A stretch of DNA of 56,349 nucleotides from Massilia sp. YIM B02443 (GCF_030411955.1 NZ_JASNRA010000023.1:29465-85813); one strand, 5' to 3'. Positions 42,501 to 51,808 are shown, numbered from the stretch's first letter. Notes: generated from the letters alone by a model not told the origin. Numbers and translations: made by a program.

Positions 42501-44275
42501 TCCGACTATTCAGCAAACCGCGTCCACCCGACACATTGATCGAGAACTGGCGCGCCGCCTGGCCGCAGGCCCTGGAGAGCTGGAGCCGCTACACCCGGCT
42601 GCGCGACCCGCGCCTGTGCGCCAGCACGGTGGAGGCGGCGAAAGAGGGCCTGAGCGGCAGCTTCGCCATGATCCGCCTGCTCGACCAGAGCGTCGTGATC
42701 GACCTGCAAGCGGTGCGCGCCAACCACCTGGACGATTACGCGGTCGAGATCCTGGCGCACGAGATCGGCCATCACGTGCTGGCGCCGGCCACGGCCCTTG
42801 AACACTTCCGGCTGATCGCGCGCATGCGCAAGGCCTTGCCGGGCGAAGAACGGCATGCGGCGATGGTCGCCAACCTGTACACCGACCTGTGCATCAACGA
42901 CCGGCTGCAGCGTCAGGCCGGCCTGCGCATGGCCGACATCTACCGCCTGCTGCGGCAACATAAAACAGACGACAAGGGGTCCGCGCCGCTGTGGGTGCTG
43001 TACATGCGCATCTACGAGCACCTGTGGCAGATCGAGCGCGGCCAGCTGGCCGGCGCCGCCATCGACGACGCGCTCGACACCGACGCCTGGCTCGGCGCGC
43101 GTCTGATCCGGGTGTACGGCAGCGACTGGATGAAGGGCGCAGGCCGTTTCGCCGCGCTGCTGCTGCCGTACCTGGCCACGGACAAGGAGCCGGCCGCGCT
43201 GCGCGCCTGGCACGACACCGGCGCCGCCGCAGAGGGCTGCGACCCCGATGGCCTGCTCGACGCCGAAGTGGAAGAAATCGAGGACGCGCTGCATCCGGTG
43301 CTCGACCCGCGCATCACGGGCGACGCCGTCGGCACGCCGAAGGACCAGCCGCGCAACACGCAGTCGCGCGGCCAGCTGCGCGAGCCGTTCGAGTATGGCG
43401 AGATCCTGAAAGTCGGCGGCATCAAGCTCAGCGACCATGCGATCGCGATGCGCTATTACCGCGAGCGCGCCATGCCCTACCTGGTGCCGTTCCCGACCCG
43501 GCCCAGGCCGCGTTTGCCGGAACCCGAGCTGGAAGGGATCGAGCCGTGGGAAATGGGCGACCCGCTCGACCAGATCGACTGGCTGCAAAGCCTGACGCTG
43601 TCGCCGTTCGTGGTGCCGGGCGTGACCACGGTGCGCCGCACCTTCGATGCGCCGCCGTTCGAAGAGCGCGCGCCGTTGCCGGTCGACCTCGACCTGTACG
43701 TGGACTGTTCCGGCTCGATGCCCAATCCCCAGGTGGCGACGTCGTACACGGCGCTGGCCGGCGCCATCGTCGCCCTGTCGGCGCTGCGCGTGGGCGCCTC
43801 GGTGCAGGTGACGCTGTGGAGCGGCAAACGCCAGGTGATAGGCACCACCGGCTTCGTGCGCGACAGCGACCAGATCCTGCGCGTGCTCACCGGCTACCTG
43901 GGTGGCGGCACGTGCTTTCCGATCCACCGGCTGCGCGACACCTATGCCAACGCCGAGCGGCTTGCGCGACCGACGCACATCCTGATGATCTCGGACGAAG
44001 GCATCACGACCATGTTCGACCAGGACGAACGGCGCGCCAGCGGCTGGGACATCGCCGCCAGCGCGCTGGCGGTGGCCGGCGCCGGCGGCACCATGGCGCT
44101 CAACCTGCATCCCGCGTGGCACACCTGGGAAGGGCCACTGGATATCCTGCGCCGCGCACGTGACGAGCAGGGTTGGGACATCCACGCAGTGGCCGACCTG
44201 GAGCAGCTGGTGGCGTTCGCGCGCGCATTCAGCCTGCGCACGTACGGACCGGCGCCGCAGGGATCGGTGCGGTGA
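42497..44275 (+). CDS. VWA domain protein with an N-terminal HEXXH metallopeptidase-like motif
   Basis: A 592-residue protein. Near the N-terminus a zinc-peptidase motif HEIGHH (88-93) lies in a helix, with possible further ligands at Asp130/Asp135 (LYTDLCINDRL). A variable middle is followed, from about residue 395, by a von Willebrand A domain with an intact MIDAS: DCSGS (403-407), a Thr in GGGTCFPIH and Asp in LMISDEGIT. In MoxR systems the VWA partner binds target protein via the metal site. The peptidase-like motif suggests metal-dependent proteolysis or a structural zinc; activity is not proven. The start overlaps the previous stop (ATGA). Confidence 0.88.
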   Translation: MIRLFSKPRPPDTLIENWRAAWPQALESWSRYTRLRDPRLCASTVEAAKEGLSGSFAMIRLLDQSVVIDLQAVRANHLDDYAVEILAHEIGHHVLAPATALEHFRLIARMRKALPGEERHAAMVANLYTDLCINDRLQRQAGLRMADIYRLLRQHKTDDKGSAPLWVLYMRIYEHLWQIERGQLAGAAIDDALDTDAWLGARLIRVYGSDWMKGAGRFAALLLPYLATDKEPAALRAWHDTGAAAEGCDPDGLLDAEVEEIEDALHPVLDPRITGDAVGTPKDQPRNTQSRGQLREPFEYGEILKVGGIKLSDHAIAMRYYRERAMPYLVPFPTRPRPRLPEPELEGIEPWEMGDPLDQIDWLQSLTLSPFVVPGVTTVRRTFDAPPFEERAPLPVDLDLYVDCSGSMPNPQVATSYTALAGAIVALSALRVGASVQVTLWSGKRQVIGTTGFVRDSDQILRVLTGYLGGGTCFPIHRLRDTYANAERLARPTHILMISDEGITTMFDQDERRASGWDIAASALAVAGAGGTMALNLHPAWHTWEGPLDILRRARDEQGWDIHAVADLEQLVAFARAFSLRTYGPAPQGSVR

Positions 44276-44847
44276 TGGCGGACCTGGCTGCGTTGACCCG
44301 GCGCCTGGCGGAGACCCCGCAGGAATTCCTGGCCGAGCCGCGCGTCGCCGGCCATGGCGAGGTGGCGGTGGCGGCGCTGGTCAACGACGTGCTGCGTGTG
44401 TACGGCGCGCACGCCGGCGCCGCCGTGCTGGCAGAGTTCGAGGGCGTCGATGCCCGGCTCGATCGCAACCGCCTGGCGCTGGCCATGATCATGGCCTGGC
44501 TGCTGGCCGACGAGGCCTTGCGCGCGGCGCGCCCGGCGCAGGACGACCTGGTCGCGGCGTTGTCGGGGCTCGCGCGCGAGCTGGCGGTCGTGACCCGGGC
44601 GCACGCCTTCGTGCACGACGCCGAGCGGCGCGAGGAGCTGGTGCGCTCGGTGCTGGCGCGCCTCGGCTTGCGCCCGCAGGGCGAGACCGAGGCCCAGGCT
44701 GCCGACCGCCTGAGCGCCATCAGCGCGCTCCAGCGCCGCGCGCTGCTGGACGCCAGCCGCAAGGCCGAGGCGCGCGCGCGCAAGGTGCGCGAGGCGCTGG
44801 CGCGCAAGCTGGCCGAAGAGTCGGCCGACAAATGGACGCGCGAATGA
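44275..44847 (+). CDS. Small helical protein of the MoxR-VWA operon, unrecognised
   Basis: A 190-residue protein without recognised family. It is predicted all-helical and ends in a charged coiled-coil (ASRKAEARARKVREALARKL). The start ATG shares one base with the VWA stop (TGATG) and its own stop overlaps the next start, so it is translated as part of the operon. It contains no Cys and no membrane segment. A scaffold or regulatory subunit is possible. Confidence 0.78.
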   Translation: MADLAALTRRLAETPQEFLAEPRVAGHGEVAVAALVNDVLRVYGAHAGAAVLAEFEGVDARLDRNRLALAMIMAWLLADEALRAARPAQDDLVAALSGLARELAVVTRAHAFVHDAERREELVRSVLARLGLRPQGETEAQAADRLSAISALQRRALLDASRKAEARARKVREALARKLAEESADKWTRE

Positions 44848-46202
44848 ACGCGCCAGGCACGCTTGATGCGCTCCACAGGGAGCGCTTTCCGACCTTGACC
44901 CCGGATGGCCAGCGCATGCTCGACTTCCTGCACGGTCACCCGTGCGCGCCGCTGTACCGCAACCGCAGCGGCAACCGCCTGCTGCAACACGAGGTCGAGG
45001 CCCAGCTGGCCTATGAACGCGCGATGGCCACGGCGCCGATCGGCTGGTCGCCCGGCCAGCCGCCCGGCTGGGTGATGCCGTTCGTCGCCCGGGCCTATGC
45101 CGACGTACCTTACTACCGCGCCCAGGGCGCCGCCCCGCGCCGGCTGGCGGACGTGCGGCCCATCGGTCGCGCCGAGCTGGCGGCGGACGTGGCGCAGTTC
45201 GTGCCGGACGACGCCCCACTGGCGCGCATGATGCAGTTCCGTACCACCGGCACCACCGGCAATCCGCTGGTGATCCCGTCGCATCCGGTGGTGGCGGCGC
45301 GCTATGCCGCATTCCACAAGCGCGCGCTGGGCCGGATCGGCATCGCGCCAAGCCATGGCCGCGGCCAGGTCGGCGTGGTGCTGCTGGGCTTCCAGCAGCG
45401 CTGCTTCACCTACGTGTCGGTGACGCCGACCATGGACGAGTCGGGCCTGGCCAAGATCAACCTGCACCCGGACGACTGGCGCCATCCCGACCACCGCGCG
45501 ACCTACCTCGACGCGCTGGCGCCCGAGATCGTCGCCGGCGACCCGATCTCGTTCACCGAATACCTGACGCTGCCGACCGCGCGCCCGCCACGGGCGCTGA
45601 TCTCGGTCTCGATGCAGCTGATGCCGGGCTTGCGCACGCGGCTCGAACAGCGCTTCGGCTGCCCGGTGCTCGACATCTATTCGCTGGGCGAGGTCGGCCC
45701 GGTCGGCGTGTTCGATGCGGCGCTGGGCGGGCATCTGCTGCTGCAGCCGGGCCTGTACGTCGAGCTGCTCGACCGCGACGGCGCAGCGGCGGCGCCGGGC
45801 GTGGCGGGCGAGATCACCGTCACCGGCGGCTTCAACTTCTGCCTGCCGCTGCTGCGCTATCGCACCGGCGACCATGCCACGCTGGCCACGAGCGCCGAGG
45901 GTCCGGTCTTGATCGGGCTTTCGGGCCGGCGGCCGGTGCGCTTCCTGACGCTGCGCGGCTGGGTCAACAATATCGACGTCACCCACGCGCTCGAAGCGTT
46001 TCCGATCTCGCACTTCAACCTGCACCAGGACGCCGACCGCAGCGTCACGCTGCGCCTGGCGCCCGCTGCGCTGGGCTGGTCCGATGCGGCGCGCGCTGCA
46101 CTGGAAGGGCTGTTCGGTACCGGCGCGGTGCGGGTGCAACGGCTGGACGCGCAGGACAAGACGCTGCAGTACACCTCCGACGTGGCAGGAGCGCACGAGT
46201 GA
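44844..46202 (+). CDS. PaaK/CapK-like adenylate-forming enzyme
   Basis: A 452-residue member of the ANL superfamily closest in look to phenylacetate-CoA ligase and CapK-like proteins. It shows the phosphate loop FRTTGTTGNP (132-141), the A5-type YSLGEVG (279-285) with the Mg-binding Glu, and YRTGD (339-343) for ribose binding. The C-terminal lid is short. It would activate a carboxylate with ATP as acyl-AMP; the acceptor (CoA, amine, protein) is unknown. ATGA overlap with the gene before and GTGA with the gene after. No aromatic catabolic genes surround it, which argues against phenylacetate degradation. Confidence 0.85.
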   Translation: MNAPGTLDALHRERFPTLTPDGQRMLDFLHGHPCAPLYRNRSGNRLLQHEVEAQLAYERAMATAPIGWSPGQPPGWVMPFVARAYADVPYYRAQGAAPRRLADVRPIGRAELAADVAQFVPDDAPLARMMQFRTTGTTGNPLVIPSHPVVAARYAAFHKRALGRIGIAPSHGRGQVGVVLLGFQQRCFTYVSVTPTMDESGLAKINLHPDDWRHPDHRATYLDALAPEIVAGDPISFTEYLTLPTARPPRALISVSMQLMPGLRTRLEQRFGCPVLDIYSLGEVGPVGVFDAALGGHLLLQPGLYVELLDRDGAAAAPGVAGEITVTGGFNFCLPLLRYRTGDHATLATSAEGPVLIGLSGRRPVRFLTLRGWVNNIDVTHALEAFPISHFNLHQDADRSVTLRLAPAALGWSDAARAALEGLFGTGAVRVQRLDAQDKTLQYTSDVAGAHE

Positions 46203-47284
46203 AGGTCGTGAACGCCGTGAACGGGTTCAGCCAGGGCCTGGTGGTCGGCAAGTTCTGCCCGCTGCACCGCGGCCACATGCACCTGATCGATTCGGCCATC
46301 GCCGCCTGCGACCAGGTGCTGGTGATCAGCTACACCAGGCCCGGCTTCGACCGCTGCGGGCGCACAGCGCGCCAGCGCTGGTTCGACGAACTGTATCCCG
46401 GTGTGCGCAGCCTGGTGCTCGACGACGAGGAACTGGCGCGACTATGCCGCCAGCGCGGCGTGCCGCTGCGAGTATTGCCGCATGACGACGACGATGCCGC
46501 CGTCCACCGCGCTTTCTGCGCCTGGATCGCGCACGTGCTGTGCGGGTTGACGGTCGACGCCGTATTCACCAGCGAGGATTACGGCGACGGTTTCGCGGCG
46601 GCCCTGAGCGCCTATTACTCGCAGCGTCTCGGGCGTGCGCACGCGGTGCGCCACGTCTGCGTCGACCGCCTGCGCCTGGCGGTGCCGGTGTCGGGCACGC
46701 GGGTGCGCGCCGATCCGGAGCTGGAGCGCGCCTACCTGCATCCGGCGGTGCGCGCCGATTTCATCGACCGGGTCTGCCTGCTGGGCGGCGAGTCGAGCGG
46801 CAAGACCACGCTGGCGGCGGCGCTGGCGCAACGCCTGGAGACGGAGTGGGCTCCCGAGGTCGGGCGCGAACGCTGGGAAGAGAAGGGCGGGACGCTCGAT
46901 TACGCCGACATGCTGGCCATCGGCCGCGACCAGGTGGCGCGCGAAGACGCGCTGGTGCGCACGGCGCGGCGCTGGCTGGTGTGCGACGGCAGCGCCCTGA
47001 CGTCGCTGTTCTACAGCCTGGACGGCTTCGGGCGCGCCGAGCCCGAACTGCAAGCGCTGGCGCGGCGGCCTTACGCGGCGATCCTGGTCTGCGCGCCCGA
47101 CTTCCCGTTCGTCCAGGACGGCACCCGGCGCGACGCCGCCTTCCGCGCGCGCCAGCACCGCTGGTACCTGGACCGCCTGGCCGGGATGGAGATGCCGTAC
47201 ACGCTGGTCACCGGCCCGCTGGAACGGCGCATCGACGCGGCGCTGGCGGCGCTGGCGGCGCTTTCGGTAAAATGCCGCTTTTGA
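46199..47284 (+). CDS. NadR-like NMN adenylyltransferase/ribosylnicotinamide kinase
   Basis: A 361-residue two-domain enzyme. The N-terminal nucleotidyltransferase half has GKFCPLHRGHMHLI (HxGH at 23-26) and SGTRVRADP (ISGTxIR-like). The C-terminal half is a P-loop kinase with LGGESSGKTTLAAAL (Walker A about 196-203). This matches NadR without its N-terminal helix-turn-helix, so it would recycle nicotinamide riboside or NMN to NAD+ but not repress genes. It starts with GTG, overlapping the previous stop by 4 bases. Being locked in an operon with an adenylate-forming enzyme and a MoxR-VWA set is unusual. Substrate may differ from NMN. Confidence 0.87.
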   Translation: MKVVNAVNGFSQGLVVGKFCPLHRGHMHLIDSAIAACDQVLVISYTRPGFDRCGRTARQRWFDELYPGVRSLVLDDEELARLCRQRGVPLRVLPHDDDDAAVHRAFCAWIAHVLCGLTVDAVFTSEDYGDGFAAALSAYYSQRLGRAHAVRHVCVDRLRLAVPVSGTRVRADPELERAYLHPAVRADFIDRVCLLGGESSGKTTLAAALAQRLETEWAPEVGRERWEEKGGTLDYADMLAIGRDQVAREDALVRTARRWLVCDGSALTSLFYSLDGFGRAEPELQALARRPYAAILVCAPDFPFVQDGTRRDAAFRARQHRWYLDRLAGMEMPYTLVTGPLERRIDAALAALAALSVKCRF

Positions 47285-47301
47285 ACCGAACAGACTTCAT
47301 C

Positions 47302-48090
47302 ATGGAATTGCGCGCCGGCGCATTGCAAGCGCTGCTGGAAACCGATCCCGCCACCAAGGCCGACGCCGTATTCGCGTTGGCGACTGCCTGCCGCGCCGGC
47401 CAGATCCGCGTCGACAGCGACGCCGCCATCGCCGAGCCGCACGCCATCCCCGGCCGTCCGGCAAAGCCGGAGCTGGTGCCGCCGCTGCAGGTCGGGCGCC
47501 GCTCGATGGGCACGTCCGAGGGCCGCGCCATGCTGATCCACGCGCTGGCGCACATCGAGTTCAATGCGATCAACCTGGCGCTCGACGCGCTGTGGCGCTT
47601 CCCCGGCCTGCCCGAGCAGTATTACCGCGACTGGCTGCGCGTGGCCGACGAAGAAGCTCTGCACTTCACGATGTTAAACACGCACCTGGGCACGCTCGGC
47701 TACGGCTATGGCGACTTCCCCGGCCACGACAGCCTGTGGGAGATGGTGGCCAAGACCAGCGGCGACGTGCTGGCGCGCATGGCGCTGGTGCCGCGCACGC
47801 TGGAAGCGCGCGGGCTCGATGCGATCCCGCCGCTGCGCGCCAAGATCGCCCAGGCCGGCGACCTGGCCGCGGCCCGGATCCTCGACCGCCTGCTGGTGGA
47901 CGAAGTGGGCCACGTCGAAATCGGCAACCGCTGGTATTTTTACCTGTGCCAGCAGCGTGGCCTGGAGCCGATCGCCACCTACGACGCGTTGACCGTGCAG
48001 TACAAGGCGCCGGTGCTCAAGGGCCCGTTCAACGTCGAGGGCCGGCGCCAGGCCGGCTTCAGCGAAGCGGAGCTGCAGCGCTACCGCTGA
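47302..48090 (+). CDS. DUF455 ferritin-like domain protein
   Basis: A 262-residue helical protein of the DUF455 family, related to ferritin-like di-iron proteins and MiaE. Metal ligand pairs are visible as HIEFNAINLA, DEEALHFTML and DEVGHVEIGN, consistent with Glu and ExxH ligands of a carboxylate-bridged di-iron site. An oxygenase or peroxide-handling role is possible; no substrate is known. The ATG at 47302 agrees with common family N-termini (MELRAGAL); another in-frame ATG at 47272 would overlap the NadR-like gene. Its stop overlaps the polB start by one base. Confidence 0.86.
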   Translation: MELRAGALQALLETDPATKADAVFALATACRAGQIRVDSDAAIAEPHAIPGRPAKPELVPPLQVGRRSMGTSEGRAMLIHALAHIEFNAINLALDALWRFPGLPEQYYRDWLRVADEEALHFTMLNTHLGTLGYGYGDFPGHDSLWEMVAKTSGDVLARMALVPRTLEARGLDAIPPLRAKIAQAGDLAAARILDRLLVDEVGHVEIGNRWYFYLCQQRGLEPIATYDALTVQYKAPVLKGPFNVEGRRQAGFSEAELQRYR

Positions 48091-50489
48091 TGGACACGCC
48101 CGCTTCAACGCCGCCCGGCGGCACCGGCTTTCTCTTGACGCGCCACTGGCGCGACACGCCGGCCGGCTGCGAAGTCGAATTCTGGCTCGCCACCGACGAC
48201 GGCCCGCGCCGCGTGCGCCTACCGCTGCAAACGCCGGTCGCCTTCATCCCGGAAGAACAGCGTGCGACGGTCGAGACGCTGCTGCAGTCCGAGCGCGGCT
48301 GGGAGCTGCGCCCGCTGGCGCTGCTCGACTTTCGCCATCGTCCGGTGGCGGGCCTGTACTGCCGCAAGTACCGCCACCTGCTGCGCATCGAGAAGCGCCT
48401 GCGCGAACACGGACTGGACGTGTTCGAGGCCGACGTGCGCCCGACCGAGCGTTACCTGATGGAGCGCTTCATCACGGCGCCGGCCGCCTTCACCGGCAAT
48501 GTCGATGCGGGCGACCCGCGCCTGCTGGCCGACGGCGTCCTGAAACCCGCGCCCGGCTACCGGCCGGCGCTGCGCACGGTGTCGCTCGACATCGAGACCA
48601 CCTTCCACGGCGAGCTGTATTGCATCGGCCTGGAAGGCTGCGGCCAGCGCCAGGTCTACATGCTGGGTGAGCCGAACGGCGACCCGGCCAGGATCGACTT
48701 CGACATCGAATACTGCGCCACCCGGCGCGAGCTGCTGGAGCGCCTGGAAGCCTGGTTCGTGCAGCATGACCCGGACGCCATCATCGGCTGGAACGTGATC
48801 CAGTTCGACCTGCGCGTGCTGCAGAAGCAGGCGGACAAGTTCCAGCATCCCCTGCGCCTGGGCCGCGACGGCAGCGCGATGGAGTGGCGCGATGTCGGCA
48901 AACAAAGCGGCGGCCAGGGCGAACACTACTTCGTGTGCATCGCCGGCCGCCTGGTGATCGACGGCATCGAGGCGCTGCGCTCGGCCACCTGGAGCTTCCC
49001 TTCGTTCAGTCTCGAGAACGTGTCGCAGGCGCTGCTCGGCGAAGGCAAGGCAATCGACAATCCGCACGACCGCATGGCCGAGATCGACCGCATGTTCGCC
49101 GAGGACAAGCCGGCGCTGGCCTGGTACAACCTGAAGGATTGCGAGCTGGTGACGCGCATCTTCGCCAAGGCCAAGCTGATGGACTTCCTGCTCGAGCGCG
49201 CCAGCGTGACGGGCCTCGCGGCCGACCGCAGCGGCGGTTCGGTGGCGGCGTTCGAGCACCTGTACATGCCGCTGTTGCACCGGCAGGGACGCGTATCTCC
49301 GAACATCGGCGACGTCGCCGGCGCCGACAGCCCGGGTGGTTTCGTGATGGATTCGCGTTCGGGTCTGTACGACTCGGTGCTGGTGCTGGACTACAAAAGC
49401 CTGTACCCCTCGATCATCCGCACCTTCCTGATCGACCCGCTCGGCCTGATCGAAGGACTGCGCGAACCGGAAGCGGACACCGTGCCGGGCTTTCGCGGCG
49501 GGCGCTTTTCGCGCACCCGGCACTGTCTGCCGGGCATCGTCACCGAAGTGTGGAAAGGGCGCGAAGCGGCCAAGCGCGAGCACAACGCGCCGCTGTCGCA
49601 GGCGCTGAAGATCATCATGAACGCCTTCTACGGCGTGCTGGGCACCACCGGCTGCCGCTTCTTCGATCCGCGCCTGGCCTCGTCGATCACCATGCGCGGG
49701 CACGAGATCATGCACCGCACGCGCGAGCTGATCGAAGCGAAGGGCTACCAGGTGATCTACGGCGACACCGATTCGACCTTCGTCTGGCTCGGCAAACCGC
49801 ACGTCGAAGACGAGGCGCGCCGCATCGGCAGGGAACTGGTGGAGCACGTGAACGGCTGGTGGCGCACGCGCCTGAAGCACGACCTGGGTCTGGACAGCGC
49901 GCTGGAGCTGGAATACGACGTGCACTTCCGGCGCTTTTTGATGCCGACCGTGCGCGGTTCGGACGAAGGCAGCAAGAAGCGCTACGCCGGTCTTGCGGCG
50001 ACAGGCGACGGCGGCGAAGAGATGGTCTACAAGGGCCTGGAAACGGTGCGCACCGACTGGACCCCGTTGGCCCAGCAATTCCAGCAAGGGCTGTACGAGC
50101 GCGTCTTCAAGGGCGAACCGTACGAGGACTACGTGCGCGGCACGGTGGCGCGCCTGCTGGCCGGTGAATCCGACGCGCTGCTGGTGTACCGCAAGCGTCT
50201 GCGCCGCCCGCTCGAGGAGTACCAGCGCAACGTGCCGCCGCACGTGCGCGCGGCGCGCATGGCGGACGAGCATTTCATTCGCAACGGGCGGCCGGCCCTG
50301 TACCGCAAGGGCGGCTGGATCCGCTACGTGATGACGCTGGGCGGGCCGGAGCCGCTGGAAGTGCGCAGCGCCCAGATCGACTACGAACACTATCTGACGC
50401 GCCAGCTCGAACCGGTAGCCGACGCGATCCTGCCGTTCCTGGGCGACAGCTTCGCGCGCTTCGCCACCACCCAGCAGTCGCTATTCTAG
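48090..50489 (+). CDS. polB: DNA polymerase II (family B)
   Basis: A 799-residue family B polymerase, similar in length to E. coli Pol II (783). The 3'-5' exonuclease has SLDIETT (Asp167, Glu169) and GWNVIQFDL; the polymerase has motif A DYKSLYPSI (Asp434), motif B KIIMNAFYGVLG and motif C YGDTDSTF (Asp559, Asp561). All catalytic residues are present. In E. coli it is an SOS-induced enzyme for replication restart and translesion synthesis; no LexA box was searched out here. It is the last gene of the MoxR-VWA transcription unit (TGATG junction) and overlaps the convergent monooxygenase gene by 9 bases. Confidence 0.95.
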   Translation: MDTPASTPPGGTGFLLTRHWRDTPAGCEVEFWLATDDGPRRVRLPLQTPVAFIPEEQRATVETLLQSERGWELRPLALLDFRHRPVAGLYCRKYRHLLRIEKRLREHGLDVFEADVRPTERYLMERFITAPAAFTGNVDAGDPRLLADGVLKPAPGYRPALRTVSLDIETTFHGELYCIGLEGCGQRQVYMLGEPNGDPARIDFDIEYCATRRELLERLEAWFVQHDPDAIIGWNVIQFDLRVLQKQADKFQHPLRLGRDGSAMEWRDVGKQSGGQGEHYFVCIAGRLVIDGIEALRSATWSFPSFSLENVSQALLGEGKAIDNPHDRMAEIDRMFAEDKPALAWYNLKDCELVTRIFAKAKLMDFLLERASVTGLAADRSGGSVAAFEHLYMPLLHRQGRVSPNIGDVAGADSPGGFVMDSRSGLYDSVLVLDYKSLYPSIIRTFLIDPLGLIEGLREPEADTVPGFRGGRFSRTRHCLPGIVTEVWKGREAAKREHNAPLSQALKIIMNAFYGVLGTTGCRFFDPRLASSITMRGHEIMHRTRELIEAKGYQVIYGDTDSTFVWLGKPHVEDEARRIGRELVEHVNGWWRTRLKHDLGLDSALELEYDVHFRRFLMPTVRGSDEGSKKRYAGLAATGDGGEEMVYKGLETVRTDWTPLAQQFQQGLYERVFKGEPYEDYVRGTVARLLAGESDALLVYRKRLRRPLEEYQRNVPPHVRAARMADEHFIRNGRPALYRKGGWIRYVMTLGGPEPLEVRSAQIDYEHYLTRQLEPVADAILPFLGDSFARFATTQQSLF

Positions 50490-51677
50490 GGTCGGGCCGG
50501 TCTTCAGCCCATCCACCGCCCATGCCTGGCGCACGCAGCGCCGCGGCGCGGCGATACTGCGGTGCATGATGTATCGGCTGCCGGGCATCGCCAGCGCGGT
50601 GGCGAACAGCAGGTCGCGCCACAGGCCGGCGCCGTCGCGCTGGAAGCACGGCGTCAGTGCGCGGCTCATGGCCTGATAGGCGCGCACGGTGCGCAGGCGG
50701 CCGCGCGAATAGCGCTGCAGGCCGGCGAGCGGACCGGCGGCGTCGACGTGGCGCGCCAGCGCCAGCGCGTCCTGCACTGCCAGCGTGGTGCCCAAACCCA
50801 GCTGCGGGCTCATGGCGTGGGCGGCGTCGCCGACGATGCACACCGGGCCTGCGGCGAGGCGGCTCGGACGCGCGTGGTGGTAGCTGGCGAAGGCGATCTG
50901 GTCGTGCGAGACGATGCGGTCGACCACCGGGCGCGACTCGGGCCACAGCGCCAGCAGTTCGTCCTTCCATTGACCCAGCGGCGCCGCGCGCCATTCGGCG
51001 TAGCGGTCACGCCGCAGGCTCCAGAACAGCGAGACGCGCAGCGCGTCGCCCACCCGCTCGGTGGGCATGATCCCGAACATCCGTTCGGTGCCGCCGTAGC
51101 GCTGCTTGAGCAGGTGCGGGTCGGGCCAGTCGTCCAGGTCGATCAGCGCCCACAGCGCGCCCCAGTCGTACATGGTCGAGCGCACCGCCAGGCCGCTGTC
51201 GGCCGGCAGCTGCGACGAGGCGCCGTTGGCGACGACGGCAATGTCGAAGGCGTGACGCGCATCGTCCACCGTGATCACGCCGCGTTCGCCCTCGGCGCCG
51301 ATGGCGCGCACGTCCGAACCGAAGTGCAGGCGCACACCGAGGCGCCGGCACTCGCGCTCCAGCACCGCGCCGAGTGCCGAGCGGCTGACGGCGCGCGCCT
51401 CCAGGTCGCGGTAGGGGATGTCGACCAGCGTCCAGCCACGTTCGCACTGCCCGGTCAGGCGTGCGATCGGCACGCTGATCGCTTCGAATGCCGGGCCCAC
51501 GCCCAGTTCGTCGAGGGCGGCCACGCCCTGCGGCTGGATCAGCACCCCGGCGCCCAGCGTCGCCAGCGACGGATGCTTTTCGAAGACGTCGACCGTGTGG
51601 CCGGAACGCGCGAAGGCGATTGCGCTGGCCAGGCCGGCGGTGCCTGCGCCGGCGATGCCGATGTGGTGGTGCGCCAT
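50481..51677 (-). CDS. FAD-dependent monooxygenase, class A (salicylate hydroxylase-like)
   Basis: A 398-residue flavoprotein. The FAD-binding Rossmann motif IAGAGTAGLASAIAFARSG lies at the N-terminus, and the second FAD motif GDAAHAMSPQLGLG near residue 290. This is the layout of NAD(P)H-dependent aromatic hydroxylases, but many members act on other substrates. GGGAGAGCAC precedes the ATG at 51677. It is monocistronic in appearance, divergent from the PhoD gene and convergent with polB. No ring-cleavage genes are near, so the substrate is unknown. Confidence 0.9.
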   Translation of the reverse strand: MAHHHIGIAGAGTAGLASAIAFARSGHTVDVFEKHPSLATLGAGVLIQPQGVAALDELGVGPAFEAISVPIARLTGQCERGWTLVDIPYRDLEARAVSRSALGAVLERECRRLGVRLHFGSDVRAIGAEGERGVITVDDARHAFDIAVVANGASSQLPADSGLAVRSTMYDWGALWALIDLDDWPDPHLLKQRYGGTERMFGIMPTERVGDALRVSLFWSLRRDRYAEWRAAPLGQWKDELLALWPESRPVVDRIVSHDQIAFASYHHARPSRLAAGPVCIVGDAAHAMSPQLGLGTTLAVQDALALARHVDAAGPLAGLQRYSRGRLRTVRAYQAMSRALTPCFQRDGAGLWRDLLFATALAMPGSRYIMHRSIAAPRRCVRQAWAVDGLKTGPTLE

Positions 51678-51808
51678 GTGCTCTCCCTGTCTTGTCATCA
51701 TCATTTGTCGACCAAGTATAACTCCGCAGTACGGGCTTGCCGGCCTGTCACGCCCGCGACATATCGCGTAGCTAGACTTCGGGCCATCAGCTCAACTGGA
51801 GGAACACC

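Noticed and set aside
44844..46202. Phenylacetate-CoA ligase of an aromatic degradation pathway
   Set aside because: No paa genes or other aromatic catabolic genes are near, and the gene is locked in the MoxR-VWA unit.
46540..47271. Frame extending the DUF455 gene upstream
   Set aside because: It lies over the NadR-like gene, whose motifs are in the other frame.
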